A DNA stretch of 64,000 nt. Origin: Ww85 sp963745765. Lineage in GTDB: Bacteria; Desulfobacterota; Desulfobulbia; Desulfobulbales; Desulfocapsaceae. Below, piece by piece: positions 6,557-17,040 of the stretch. The notes under the pieces were generated by a model, which saw only the letters and a list, made by a program, of their open reading frames with translations, had not been told where the DNA came from and made no database searches. The translations under genes were made by a program, and so were the position numbers. Location: positions 1 through 64,000 of the forward strand of contig CAVUYQ010000010.1 of NCBI GenBank assembly GCA_963745765.1. Reading direction: 5' to 3'. How positions within the stretch are numbered: the stretch's first letter is position 1; each line of letters opens with the position of its first letter.

Positions 6557-8059
6557 TGCACACCTCCCAACACGCCATAGAGGCTCACGATCGGGAGAAG
6601 GCAGACTCGACCAGTCGGCAAGCTGGTGCTAATGGGGACAATCTGTTCATTGGAATATATCAGCAGATGTCGAACCCCTTCACTACCGGAAAGATTCTTT
6701 TCCAGGGCGAGTTCAACCGCAGTCTCCACCTCGTCGGCTTTATAGCGGCTGTACAGCATCAATACTGCAATAAAATCCTTGATCCCTTTGGTTTCCCCCT
6801 GGATATGGCAAAAATTAGCAAGTAATTGATGCAGCGACTGGGGCCAGTGTTCTCGCCATTGCCGTATTACTCGAGCACTGGAAAACGACATCGGACGTTG
6901 CTGGATAAGCTCCAGATAATGCTCCGGGGCAAGACTCCATTTGTTGTTGGCGAATAGACGTTCATGGACGGCAAGTCTTTTGCCGTCGGCAAAAATCTCC
7001 ACCCGGTCCACATGGACAATGTATCTTCAGCCTGCGCCCGGCATACTTCCACGGCACGGAGTAACGATTCTTGTCGACCATTACCGTGGCGTATTTATCA
7101 ACCCGGGCATCGCCCGGACGGATATTGCTGTAGGCTATTTTCGGCTGATCAAGAAGATGGGCTTTCTCTCCCTCAAAGAGTTCGGCTACGCTCTCCGAAC
7201 GGCCCGCCATCTTGTGCGAACCGTAAGACAGGCAGTCGGCAAGGAGCTTTTCGTTGAGTTCCTCAAGGCTTTCCGCCTCAGGTACCGGAACCATGTAGTT
7301 CCGGCGAGCAAAACCTACCAATCCTTCCACTCCTCCTTTTTCATTGCCGCTGTCAGGATTGCAAAACCGGGCGGTAAAACTGTAATAGGCCTTGAATTTA
7401 CTGAAGCTTTCCTGCTCGAGTCGCCGCTTGCCCTGGAAAACTTTACGCACCGCTGTCGTCAAATTATCGTAGATCAAGACAGGGAAGATCCCACCAAAAA
7501 AATTCGAAGGCCTGGATATGGGCGTCAAATAACGCCTGCTGACGTTCACAGGGATAAAAACGGACAAAGTGTTTCCCGGAATATTTGCTCCGCATGCAGA
7601 AAAACTTCAGCCGAACTTTTTCCCCTCCCAGAACCGCCGTTGCAGTGCCCCAATCTACCTCCGCTTCCTGCCCGGCTTCCGGTTCGCAGGCTATGAACAC
7701 CTGGTTCGCAAAATCAAGCCCCAATTCCATTTGTACCATCCGCACATAACGACGGACATTCGATTCACTGCCCTGATAACCCTGCTCTGTTCTAATCGGT
7801 TGTATACCCGCCGAGCCGTGTGCCGTTGCTTCTTCGGCTGATCCTTGTCCTTCTTCAGCCATTCTTCGATAATCGGACGATACGGCCCCAATACCGGAAA
7901 CAGCTGCTGTTCTCGCTCCTTGTATCCCCACGCTTCTCCTCGAAGGGCTTTTTTGATCGTGTTTCGCGAATGGCCTGTCTGCCTCGCCAGTTCGCTGATG
8001 TTCTTGCCATAGACCCTTTGGGCCGTCCTGATGTATTCGTATTGATCCATCTTGAGCAA
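6553..8059 (-). pseudogene. istA: IS21 transposase, three frameshifts
   Basis: The DDE/D transposase is spread over four overlapping frames. The N-terminal HTH (ISELARQTGHSRNTIKKALR) is at 7900-8059. The first catalytic Asp is in EAEVDWGTATAVLGG, the second in LIYDNLTTAVRKV, and the Glu region is NEKGGVEGLVGFARRNYMVP. The C-terminal part (AVHERLFANNKWSLAPEHYL) follows. Breaks lie near 7830, 7550 and 7005. All pieces are collinear, so the gene was once complete. Confidence 0.85.
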
Positions 8060-8179
8060 CTCCTCACCTCCTGGCTGAATGTTAAAAAAAATGACATTCT
8101 AACCGAAGATGCATTGCTCAGGGTGGTCAATTTTCGGTAATCACTACCCCTCTTTGCTGGTCAATTTTAGGTTAGCACA

Positions 8180-8503
8180 ACCATATACTTACTGGACATC
8201 CATGATAAGTATCGTCAAGGGGATAGCTTGTCGTCCTGATAGCTGGAAAAATAACAGGAACCAATGCAGCGCATGGCCCCCGTCTGGCTGATGGTGCATA
8301 CCGTCAGATTCCGGCGATACGTGTCAGAGGTGGGAGATAACATACCGCTGGGAAAGGGTTGTTTAGGATCACAGCAAGCGTTTTCTTCTACTTTTCAGAT
8401 AGCTCAGGCTCTTCCGAATTGGTGTGAAGCCAGTGATCGGAAAGATGGATGTCAGTTGTCTTCGGTATTTATGACCCAACGGTTTGATATTTCAGTTCTT
8501 GTT
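8180..8503. other. Non-coding flank right of IS21
   Basis: I see no gene, terminator or repeat here. Short open frames in both directions lack ribosome sites and recognisable sequence. Confidence 0.4.
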
Positions 8504-9250
8504 TTATGGTTTTTGGAATTCAGCATCAATTATGGAATAGGATTTGCCCTCAGTGAGTGCCATAGTACATCCGATAGCAATTTCACTATCGGCTGAAACG
8601 GTACTTTCAAATGTGCTCGTACTTCCACTGTCGTACTCGACTTTGATTGTTGCCCGTACTGAAAAATAATCGTGGAAGTTTCGTAAATAAACCGTATCAC
8701 CTAGCTCTTCTCCACCGCCACAGTCAGGTGATCCGGTTCTTAGAGATGCTTGTGCTATAGGATTACAGGCACTTTCATCTAAAGGGGCAATGAATTCCTC
8801 AGCTTTGTCCCGATCATAAAACAGGAACATTGAACCCGTAACGTTTCCGCTTGCAAAAATATAGTTTTCAAATGCCTGAAGAGCTGTAATGAATATCAGT
8901 CCACAGCCAAAGGTGTCGTGAATTTTTAACACGCCGCCTTCGAGGATTTCATAGTGTTCTGTTCTTCCATCAAGGAGGACGGTATCTGTTAAAAAAACGG
9001 TTTCGTGTAGTTCCATTTCATCAGGATCGCCAACAACGACATATAATGTCTTTCCTACGAGAAACTCCTTTGAGAATATCTCGACTCCACCAGTCGCATC
9101 TCCTGCCGTTACCTGAAGAGCGTAGATAGACTCAGCGAGCCCTATTTGACCGTCATTGTTGATATCTCCCAGGACAACAAGAGCATTTGCCAAAGGAATA
9201 TGAGCAAAACTGACCAGCCATATCAACGCAATCATGTGAAACGCTCGCAT
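8504..9250 (-). CDS. Secreted protein with EF-hand-like motif
   Basis: A 248-residue exported protein. Residues 1-23 are a signal peptide ending in ANA. Right after it comes a calcium-loop-like GDINNDGQIGLAESIYALQ, of the dockerin/EF-hand type (D-x-N-x-D-G-x-I-x-x-x-E). The remainder is beta-rich with no recognised domain. Two cysteine pairs (FGCGL and SACNP/SPDCGGG) could form disulfides. The gene starting at 10306 has the same motif in the same place, so the two likely belong to one family of exported proteins. Function unknown. Confidence 0.75.
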   Translation of the reverse strand: MRAFHMIALIWLVSFAHIPLANALVVLGDINNDGQIGLAESIYALQVTAGDATGGVEIFSKEFLVGKTLYVVVGDPDEMELHETVFLTDTVLLDGRTEHYEILEGGVLKIHDTFGCGLIFITALQAFENYIFASGNVTGSMFLFYDRDKAEEFIAPLDESACNPIAQASLRTGSPDCGGGEELGDTVYLRNFHDYFSVRATIKVEYDSGSTSTFESTVSADSEIAIGCTMALTEGKSYSIIDAEFQKP

Positions 9251-9750
9251 GCTTCCTCCTTTTCTGAACTTTCTTAGTTTACCTACCGACCGTCTATTTT
9301 AGTCTATGTAACCCCGGATTTATTAATTTCCATCTGAGATGGTATTCAGATCAAAAAGTACTTTCTCCATTCCGATCCTCTTCTCAAAGATGAAGAGTAA
9401 TAGCAATTCCAGACCCCGACAAGAATGCGTCGTTCAGTAGTGCTCTCGAAGGTAACCTGCCCTCTGGATTCTGATTAAAGCCATATTTCAATATGGAGAG
9501 ATAGGTTTTGACAACCATTGTCTCAAAGCAGCACTCAAAGGTTTATATTATCGCGACGATTTTATACCTAACCACATTTGGAGGATTTTTCAAATAGGTA
9601 AAACACCTGATTTAAAACCGTTAACAAAAAAACACTTTAACGAGAAAATATTTTTAATATCAGATATTTATGAATGGTAATTGATAATTGATTTTTGCCT
9701 GATCGAGCAAGAATATTGGTTTTCAACCCTAACACCTTCGAGGAAAAATA
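9251..9750. other. Divergent intergenic region
   Basis: No gene seen. It separates two divergently read genes and should contain both promoters; I cannot point to a convincing operator or terminator. Confidence 0.4.
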
Positions 9751-10035
9751 ATGGCTACTCCGGAAGAAACAGTACCTGAAAAGACACGCCTCCATACAGC
9801 CGAAGATATGCTGTCCGGTTTGAAAGAAATGATTCATTATGTAAGGTCAAATGCCGAGAAATTGTCTGAATTCCGGCTCTTTATGGAGGATGAGCTAAAA
9901 AGAGAAGAATTCGCAGAGAAGATGAATGACCTATTGGACAAGCAAACCTCTTTCCATAATGACTTGGAGGAAAAGGCCAGTGAAATTCAGGCAGAGATAC
10001 ATAGAATAAGAAATGAAGGAGGGGATTCACTGTAA
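9751..10035 (+). CDS. Small coiled-coil protein
   Basis: A 94-residue acidic, almost fully alpha-helical protein without signal peptide or cysteine. Residues 17-88 show heptad-like spacing of leucine, isoleucine and phenylalanine. Several unrelated families look like this, so no function is proposed. The start is preceded by CTTCGAGGAAAAATA, a fair ribosome site. Confidence 0.6.
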   Translation: MATPEETVPEKTRLHTAEDMLSGLKEMIHYVRSNAEKLSEFRLFMEDELKREEFAEKMNDLLDKQTSFHNDLEEKASEIQAEIHRIRNEGGDSL

Positions 10036-10305
10036 TAATTTCAGCGCTGCTCGAAACAGGTCTGAGTTACCATTTTTCCTGTGAGGATAATTTTTTGACA
10101 TCTCCCGCCTGACCTTCTGAATCGGAACCCTCAGGAACAGTCTTCAGCCTTTCTTTATCAACCTGACTTGTCTTTTTCCGGCAAATTTTGCCGGAAAATC
10201 GTCAGTCCGTCAGTATTTTTTGATCCTTGAAGAGTCGTATTTTTGTTGCTATAATCAGAGGAGATCCTAGCAGAACGATTAACCAAGAAAATCAGGAGAA
10301 CGACA

Positions 10306-11556
10306 ATGCCAAAGAAGAAAACACGTAACTATCCAGCTACATTGGCAACAGTGCTGATTCTAGTTTTTTGCTTAGGTTCTTCAGCATCTGCAGCAACCGT
10401 CTATGATGTTAATGGAGATGGCCAGGAGGGATTGCCTGAAGCAATTCATTCTCTTCAGGTTCTGGCAGGGTTGAGCCCGTCCTCAAGCACGATTGTCTAT
10501 GTCGGCCCGGTCGGGACCTCGTTGGAAAACGGTACGGCTCTGCTTGATGCTCTGGACGGTATTTCCGATGCAGGCATCACCAAGCCATACCTGCTGAAAA
10601 TCGAGCCGGGGATCTACGATTTGGGCAATAACGGATTAACCATGAAAGCATTTGTCGATATCGAAGGCAGCGGACAACAGACCACTACCATCACCTCTAC
10701 GCATAGCGGCAGTTCTCAGGACTATACATCGGCGACCATTACCGGTATGTCCTCTGCTGAAATACGCTTTCTGACCATTGAAAACCGCGGAGGAGGAAAT
10801 TGTTCCATGGCATTGTATAACAACTTCTCCTCACCAGCTATCACCAGGGTTACCGCCATTGCTTCCGGAGGAACTCTCAACAGGGGCATCTATAATATTT
10901 CATCTAATCCATTCATGACCGATATAACGCTCGATATTTCCGGCGGAACCTCATCGTTTGGTATATATAATTATAGTTACTCTTCACCATCGATGACCAA
11001 TGTCTCGATCACTGTCCAGAATGGATCAAGTGAAACTGTCGGTGTAGTTAACGGAACTTACTCTTCGCCATCCATGACCAATGTCTTGATCGTCGCTAAC
11101 GGCGGTACAGGGGACAACAATTGCGGGATTGACAACTCAACCTACTCCTCCCCTAGCATGTTCAAGGTATCGGCAATTGTTAGTGGTACCGGAACAGCCT
11201 ATGGCGTGCACAATTATTCTCACTCATCGCCAGTCATGACGATGGTGACAACCAATGTATCCGGCGGAGCATCATCCTATGGGCTGTATAATGACTATTA
11301 CTGCTCACCATCCGTGACCGGTCTGTCAGTGAGCAACGCTACCCAGGGTGTCCATAACCTAAGTGCTTCATATCCTGTAATCAGAGACTCGGCTATCAGC
11401 GGCTCATCCTATAGCATTGTTAATCAAAGCAGCGCTGATACCCCGGTGAAGGTGGCAAATACTCTTTTGGATGGAGTGGTAAGCGGTTCTGGTTCTTATG
11501 CCTGTATCGGAGCATATGATCAAACATTTTCGGCATTGAATGCCAGCTGCCATTAG
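10306..11556 (+). CDS. Secreted right-handed beta-helix protein with EF-hand-like motif
   Basis: A 416-residue exported protein. The signal peptide (residues 1-29) ends in ASA. It is followed by DVNGDGQEGLPEAIHSLQVL, close to the motif of the gene at 8504-9250. From about residue 100 it is pectate-lyase-like: repeated units of about 30-35 residues with SSPSMTNV and YGxYN motifs, typical of a parallel beta-helix. Catalytic residues of polysaccharide lyases are not obvious, so a structural or adhesive role is as likely as an enzymatic one. GGAG sits nine bases before the ATG. Confidence 0.8.
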   Translation: MPKKKTRNYPATLATVLILVFCLGSSASAATVYDVNGDGQEGLPEAIHSLQVLAGLSPSSSTIVYVGPVGTSLENGTALLDALDGISDAGITKPYLLKIEPGIYDLGNNGLTMKAFVDIEGSGQQTTTITSTHSGSSQDYTSATITGMSSAEIRFLTIENRGGGNCSMALYNNFSSPAITRVTAIASGGTLNRGIYNISSNPFMTDITLDISGGTSSFGIYNYSYSSPSMTNVSITVQNGSSETVGVVNGTYSSPSMTNVLIVANGGTGDNNCGIDNSTYSSPSMFKVSAIVSGTGTAYGVHNYSHSSPVMTMVTTNVSGGASSYGLYNDYYCSPSVTGLSVSNATQGVHNLSASYPVIRDSAISGSSYSIVNQSSADTPVKVANTLLDGVVSGSGSYACIGAYDQTFSALNASCH

Positions 11557-11667
11557 ATCCTTCCCTGCAACTATGGAGATCAAGATAATTCTTCTGTATA
11601 GGCAACGCATCTCAGTTCATGCAAAAAGGTGGTTCTCGGAAAGGCCACCCATAGCGGCTTTACTCTG

Positions 11668-12847
11668 TCAGGATGGCGGTTGGATAATAAATGCTCTGTT
11701 GCGGCAGAGCAGCCACAATATACTACAAACCATACCTACGCCAATCTGGATATGACCGAGATTGGCAACAAGGGTGCCGGGCCAGAGCGTGACCAGTTGC
11801 ATCCCCATGCTTCCCAGGAACATTGCAAAAAAATTAATAAGCGCTGATGCGGATCCTGCATTCTCCTCCTGTTGTTCCAGCATCAAATGGGTCCCTGGCA
11901 CCCGCACCGTGATTACTGCCATGGTAACCGGCCCGACCGACAAGGCAAGCAACCAGGGAGATAGATGACCAAAGGCGGAAACAACTACTCCGCAAACAGC
12001 TATCACAGTAAAGCACCCGGTAATAATCAATTTCGGTTCGATATGCCTCCTCATCCGCATATAGATCGTAGGACCGACCATGGCACAGGTGGCGTTAAAT
12101 GCAAAAAAAAGACTAAACTGTCCTTCTGTAAGACCGAACCCGTCGATATAGATATAGGAAGCAGAGGCCAGGAAAGCCATGAGAGCAATCGGAGCAAGAG
12201 AGAAGATCAGCAACAAAGATGAAAATCCTGGATTTTTCAGGACGACAAGAAGTCTGCACCAGGAGCCGATTACCGAGCCGGTAAATTTCTCCAGACAGGG
12301 TTTCCTGAAAAAACATCCCTCGCAACACGGCTGTAGCCCCGATTGCGGCCAACATAAGAAAGATCGTCCGCCAGGAAGTGTACTCCAGCAGGAGTGCACC
12401 AAGAACCGGTGCAATCATAGGGGCAATAATCACCATGGACATGATGGTGGCCATAACCTTCTCGCGTTCGCGACCACTGTAAAGATCCTTCACTATGGCG
12501 GTAGCAACTACTGTTCCCGCACTCCCTCCCAAGGCCTGTATGATACGGCCAGCAATAAGCTGTTCCACATTCTGGCTGAATGCACAGAACACACTCGCAA
12601 ATACATATATCGTCAACCCCGATAGGAGAATGGGCTTTCTGCCGAATTTTTCACTCAGTGGCCCCCAGAACAATAAGCCCGCTGAGTAAAACAAAAAAAA
12701 CATGCTCAGCGTCAGGTTTACCCTGGTCGGGGTGGCATCAAGCGCCTCGACCATCTTTGGTAGTGCCGGAAGGTAGAGTACTGTAGAGAGAGGAGGAAAT
12801 GCACTGATCAAAGCAAGAAAGGCCAGCGCGCCTTTTCTCCTCGGCAT
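11668..12847 (-). pseudogene. Bcr/CflA-type multidrug exporter, frameshifted
   Basis: Major-facilitator drug exporter of the Bcr/CflA group, inner membrane, about 12 transmembrane segments. The N-terminal frame holds YLPALPKMVEALDATPTRVN, the loop motif GPLSEKFGRKPILLSG and GGSAGTVVATAIVKDLYSG, up to FQETLS at about 12295. The second half (EKFTGSVIGSWCRLLVVLK to the stop at 11668) is in another frame. One base change near 12295 accounts for it. MPRRKGALAFLA at 12847 is the likely start; the frame is open to 12913. Confidence 0.8.
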
Positions 12848-13246
12848 GTTCTGATTACCAGTCAAGGTTATTTTTCCTGTTTTTATTTGGGACAGCAAAA
12901 GACCGGCAATCACCCTATTCCATTTTCAAGATAAGTCAATCCACCAACTTTTAACTGTTCCGGGAGCCAGTCGGGTTAATCATCCCATACGGTTTCCATA
13001 AAATCTAACCTGGGAGGTCTCCTTGCACTTCAACATTCTTGCAATAACGCAGAGATGCGGGAAAGGGGCTTTCTCCGACAGGGTGGCTGCTGCTCTCACC
13101 GTATTGCTGTTCTGAACATCCGGTACAGCACGGTTGTAATTGATTGTTTAAGGTGAGTTATGGGAACAGCAAAGCCTATGCCGCAGGTATTATAGACGAC
13201 CTGGGCACTACGGGATTGTCCGGGAAAATCTGCAGCACAGCTTTTC
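12848..13246. other. Intergenic region between exporter and sucrose synthase
   Basis: No gene recognised. It lies upstream of the exporter and downstream of sucrose synthase, both on the minus strand. No strong terminator hairpin is visible. Confidence 0.4.
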
Positions 13247-15634
13247 TCAGGCATGCTCGTGGATAGTGTGCGTCCTGTTTTTCAGCTGGAGATGATAGAG
13301 CATTTCCAGATAGCGGTTGGTCTCCTGGCGCTCCAGGTTCGTGGCGTATTTCCAGAACCCATAGATGCACGTCAGCGTCAGGAGGCGCTTGGCGTATCGC
13401 CGCCAGGTGTAACGTTCTTCGACACGTCTGATCGCCCCGTCCGAGATGAGCTGCCAATGATTTTTGTCATCCTGGCAGCGCCTGAAAAAATCATATATCA
13501 GTTGAGAGCTGCTGTCTCCACGATTGGGGTCGATATGGAAGCCGGAGATTCCGTTTTCAATTATTTCCAGAGGTCCGCCATACTTTGTGGCAAACGTTGG
13601 CAGGCCGGTTGTCATCGCCTCGACAACGGTGAGACCGAATGCTTCAAAAAAAGCAGGCTGCACGAATATGCCCTTGCTGTCGGCGATAAAGCGGTACAAC
13701 TCACCTGAGAGTTTCTTGTCAAGCCTTCTGCCAAGCCAGCGCGCGTGGGAGTCAAGTCCGTGCGTGTCAAACAGTTCATGCATGTAATGAATCTGTTCGC
13801 GCTCTTCGTTGTCGGACGAGTGGTCGGGATTTACCACACCGCCGATAATTACTAAATTCGCCTCATCCCGGAGCCTTTCATGCTCTCCGAACCACCTGAC
13901 CAGGCCGGTAAGGTTTTTTATGTGATCGAGTCTGGCCATGGAGAAAATGATGGGCTTGTCCGGGTCGGCAAGATTTCCCCGGCAGTTATGCTCCTGGTCT
14001 TCATACAGCAGTCCCATGATGGAATCAGCCAGTTCCGAGAACCGCTTTTCTTTTTCGTGGTAAGGGAAATAGATGTCTTCATCGGCCCCGGGGGAGACAA
14101 TGTTGAACTTCGGATCGAACACGTCAATGCCATGAATGACCCGCTGCAGGTCCGGCATGGTGAAACTGCCGTAACTCTCGTACTGACCGACAACATCCTC
14201 AGAGCCGGCGATTTCCTGATAGGTGGAGGTGATAATGAAATCCGATGAGTTCATGGCGATAAGATCTGCGGTGAACTGGCAGGAAAAATGGTACTGGTCT
14301 TCCATATCCTTCCAATATAGACCAGAATAGAGATACTTTGTTTTTTCGAGGGCGTGGGCGATGGTGCATTGTGTTACCCCGAGATTCTGGGCAATCAGAT
14401 AGGCGGCGAGATTGCCGTCTGAATAATTACCGATAACCAGGTCTGGTCGGCGGCCAAGCAACGAGAGGATTTCTTGTTCCGCCTCGAGACTGAAGCTTTC
14501 CAGATACGGCCACACCTCGAATCGTGATATCCACTTGTTGATGACGGAGCCGTCCTGGCGGCGGAAGGGGACTCTGATGATTTTTGCCTGTTTGGTCCCT
14601 TTGACGTGTTCTACCGGCTGGTTGCAGGTGGTGTCCCCGGCATCCGGGATGAGTCGGGTGAGGATCAGGATTTGAGGGACAATATCGAGTCCTTGATTAT
14701 AGAGGCGCGCTATCATCTCTTTTTCAAGCGCTTTTACCTGGTCCAGTATATAAACAACCTGGCCACCTGTATCGGGCAGGCCGAGCACATTTTCCTGACC
14801 GAAAAAGCCATGCGGTGAAAGAATGGCAACATTGAATATCATGGGTATACGGGCCAGGAACTTCTCGAGATTATGATGATCAGGAGCTTCGAGCAGATCA
14901 GCCAGCAGGCTCATCGTGGTCTTGATTCCCACGATGGTGCGCCCCCAGCCAGGCTCAAAACCCAGCAGGCGAAGTGCTTCAGCTACGTCGTTCCATTCAT
15001 GGCCAGCCGGCTGCTCATCGAGCAGTTCCATAGCCTGAACGAGTGCCTGACGAAGCTGTGTTATGCTTGAAATCGTCGAGTTGATCATGAAGGCCTGGGA
15101 GTTGTAGGCGTGCACGCTGAGAAAGGAGAGCAGCAGTTTTTCGCCATGAGTCAAAGCGTGCGAGAGACGGCTGGAAAACCGTCGATTGAGAAACTCGACA
15201 CCATTGCCGATGGAGCGTGTCTGGTTCATTTTAGGGAAATTTCTCTCGAAGGGCCCCAGGTCTATTTCAAGCGTGCGATGGTTCCGCTTGTCGTGAGAGA
15301 CGAGCTGCTCCTTGAAATGCAGGAACTCGGCGGAGTTGACCTCAACAGCCTCTCCATCTGCGTAGGAATAGCGGATATACTTCCATTGAGCCACATGGGG
15401 TCGGATAAGCAGGTAGAAAAACTGGTCCGACAGTGCGGCTTCCTGACTTTTATTGATGATCTCTGATAGCGGCGATTCCAGCAGGGCGGTATCGATCTGG
15501 CGGCAGTATTGTTCAAACCCTTCCCAGAGGTCCGAGCCGAGCATCAGGTTTTTGCCCGAAGCCTGGTAATTTGCCAGCAGTCCATGAATGATATCTGGAT
15601 GGTTCTGTAAGTATGTCTCGAATGACATTCGCAT
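13247..15634 (-). CDS. Sucrose synthase
   Basis: A 795-residue retaining GT4 glycosyltransferase that interconverts sucrose + NDP and fructose + NDP-glucose. The length and plan match sucrose synthases: an N-terminal regulatory region of about 270 residues, then the GT-B part with GFFGQENVLGLPDTGGQVVY, TIAHALEKTKY, the SMARLDHIKNLTGLV sugar-nucleotide region and the E-x7-E motif (FFEAFGLTVVEAM). The ATG at 15632-15634 follows TTGGAGAAACTG. The gene appears intact. In bacteria it is mainly known from cyanobacteria and scattered proteobacteria. No sucrose-phosphate synthase or phosphatase lies nearby. Confidence 0.93.
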   Translation of the reverse strand: MRMSFETYLQNHPDIIHGLLANYQASGKNLMLGSDLWEGFEQYCRQIDTALLESPLSEIINKSQEAALSDQFFYLLIRPHVAQWKYIRYSYADGEAVEVNSAEFLHFKEQLVSHDKRNHRTLEIDLGPFERNFPKMNQTRSIGNGVEFLNRRFSSRLSHALTHGEKLLLSFLSVHAYNSQAFMINSTISSITQLRQALVQAMELLDEQPAGHEWNDVAEALRLLGFEPGWGRTIVGIKTTMSLLADLLEAPDHHNLEKFLARIPMIFNVAILSPHGFFGQENVLGLPDTGGQVVYILDQVKALEKEMIARLYNQGLDIVPQILILTRLIPDAGDTTCNQPVEHVKGTKQAKIIRVPFRRQDGSVINKWISRFEVWPYLESFSLEAEQEILSLLGRRPDLVIGNYSDGNLAAYLIAQNLGVTQCTIAHALEKTKYLYSGLYWKDMEDQYHFSCQFTADLIAMNSSDFIITSTYQEIAGSEDVVGQYESYGSFTMPDLQRVIHGIDVFDPKFNIVSPGADEDIYFPYHEKEKRFSELADSIMGLLYEDQEHNCRGNLADPDKPIIFSMARLDHIKNLTGLVRWFGEHERLRDEANLVIIGGVVNPDHSSDNEEREQIHYMHELFDTHGLDSHARWLGRRLDKKLSGELYRFIADSKGIFVQPAFFEAFGLTVVEAMTTGLPTFATKYGGPLEIIENGISGFHIDPNRGDSSSQLIYDFFRRCQDDKNHWQLISDGAIRRVEERYTWRRYAKRLLTLTCIYGFWKYATNLERQETNRYLEMLYHLQLKNRTHTIHEHA

Positions 15635-16166
15635 ATCAGTTTCTCCAATCTGATCTCTGTTTTTTTTGTTTGATGGGCCAGTCAGATTTGCCTGTCCGAT
15701 TTTTTGAGCGAATCCAATCTGTGTCAACTGCTCTGAGAGGATTTATTTGTATCCTTTTTACATCTGTTATACGCCTAACTGAATAAAAAGATTCACTCAC
15801 CCCCTCCTTCACTATAGTGGAGGAGGGGCGGAAGCGCAAATGGAGGTGGCCGGATGGCGGAAAAGATGGTTCGAAGTTGAAGGCTGCAGGTTACGGGAAG
15901 GGGAGGTGCACTGGCCGGTCAAGCAATGATCGGCACAGCACCGTATGCGTCGAGGCAGGAAAAAGCCGAAAAGCGAGCAAAAGAGAAGGAAAGCTATTTC
16001 GTTTAAGAACTTCAACGGTACTGCCATAAGGGAGCAGAGCCGACATAGGCCAAACGAGCAATACCGGTTGGAGTGCGACTATCGATGGACCTACTCAATT
16101 AATATAACATGCCGAAATATTTTAGAAAGGAAGATATCCTTTTTATCTTGACCCTGTGCCCATCTT
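15635..16166. other. Intergenic region upstream of sucrose synthase
   Basis: No convincing gene. At 15800-15829 CCCCTCC TTCACTATAGTGGA GGAGGGG forms a strong dyad about 170 bases upstream of the sucrose synthase start. It has no T-run on either side and could be a regulatory or boundary structure. Confidence 0.45.
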
Positions 16167-16388
16167 TCAAATTCGCACGTGGCCAGCACCCCGCCTAATG
16201 CATAATTTCCTTCGATCTCCCGGATTTCGTCGTTCTTTGTCAGATCTGCGATCAAGATTTCCATTATTGAAGTACTCGAGAGAATATATAATCCTGCGAT
16301 CATCGTCTGAGCGTCGATCTATCAAGGAAGCAGACCTTATCTCTTTACATTCACGTTTCTTTGTAATCTGCCGGTTCAAAAGCCCCAT
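16167..16388 (-). CDS. Small basic RRS/ERR-motif protein
   Basis: A 73-residue, arginine-rich protein. The core has repeated xRRS/xERR units: IDRRSDDDRR, then LDRRSDKERRNPGDRRK. Similar short DRRSGxERR proteins are common in deltaproteobacteria and have no known function. The ATG at 16386-16388 follows GGGAGGTGCC, a good ribosome site, so I prefer it to the longer frame. Other frames here are shadows. Confidence 0.55.
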   Translation of the reverse strand: MGLLNRQITKKRECKEIRSASLIDRRSDDDRRIIYSLEYFNNGNLDRRSDKERRNPGDRRKLCIRRGAGHVRI

Positions 16389-17040
16389 GGCACCTCCCAT
16401 ATGTCTCTGTGTGTTGAAATCCCTGTTATGGTCCATTAACAGACTCTGTCTATAACCGCTGCTTATTGTACATATCGGGTTCTCTTTTTATAGCTAATTT
16501 CTCTCTGATGAATGACCACGCAGGAAAAAACAAGGCACATCAAGAACAGTTATAATTCGCCTTATACAATAAATGCTACAATGTGGTATTGTCAAGGCCC
16601 GGTATTATTTCTCTCTCTAGATAATCGATGACCTTTATTGTCTCAAAAAAGATTATAGTTCGGCTCACGGAAGCTATGATATCCAGATCGAATCTACTTC
16701 AACTTGAGCTCTTGCCTCCGGTGAGGGGGAAGTGGTCTCGATTTGAAGTATTGATAATCCCGGAGATAGTTTCAAAGTTGGGTTGACGGTGGAAGGGGTC
16801 TACAGGTATTACTGTATTCCGATGAGGGTGCCGGGATGGTCGGCCGCATTATCGTCTTCGCATCAAAGGCTATCATCAGGCGTCACTAAACCATATCGCG
16901 AACCGTCCAGGGGTAAAAGAATGGAGCAAGCCTCGTCGAGGCTGCTGTACGGAATTTTCCTCCGATCCGCCCCAAAGTCTCGTGTGATTCCGTGTTAGAT
17001 GCAAGACTAATCTCAACCTTCAAATTCAAGGAGAAAAAAC
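16389..17040. other. Upstream region of hydroxylamine reductase
   Basis: No gene recognised in about 650 bases. It must contain the hcp promoter. I looked for the HcpR-type TTGAC-N4-GTCAA palindrome and found no full match. AAGGAG lies 7 bases before the hcp ATG. Confidence 0.4.

Larger units (their letters stand above)
5347..8179 (-). mobile_element. IS21-family insertion sequence, degraded
   Basis: About 2.83 kb with istA followed by istB on the minus strand. Each end carries two copies of an ACCGAAAATTGACCAC repeat: 5350-5395 at the left, and (inverted) about 8120-8176 at the right, as in the multiple terminal repeats of IS21. The outermost bases are TG...CA. I could not identify a target-site duplication. 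Both transposition genes are frameshifted, so it is not expected to move by itself. About 390 bases between istB and the left end are unusually long for this family and hold a strong hairpin. Confidence 0.85.

Noticed and set aside
8264..8596. Plus-strand frame right of IS21
   Set aside because: No ribosome site and partly antisense of the secreted protein gene.
10306..11556. Pectate lyase activity of the beta-helix protein
   Set aside because: The fold is likely, but I see no arrangement of lyase catalytic residues, so no enzyme activity is claimed.
16500..17040. HcpR/NO-responsive operator upstream of hcp
   Set aside because: No TTGAC-N4-GTCAA palindrome or close variant could be found by eye.
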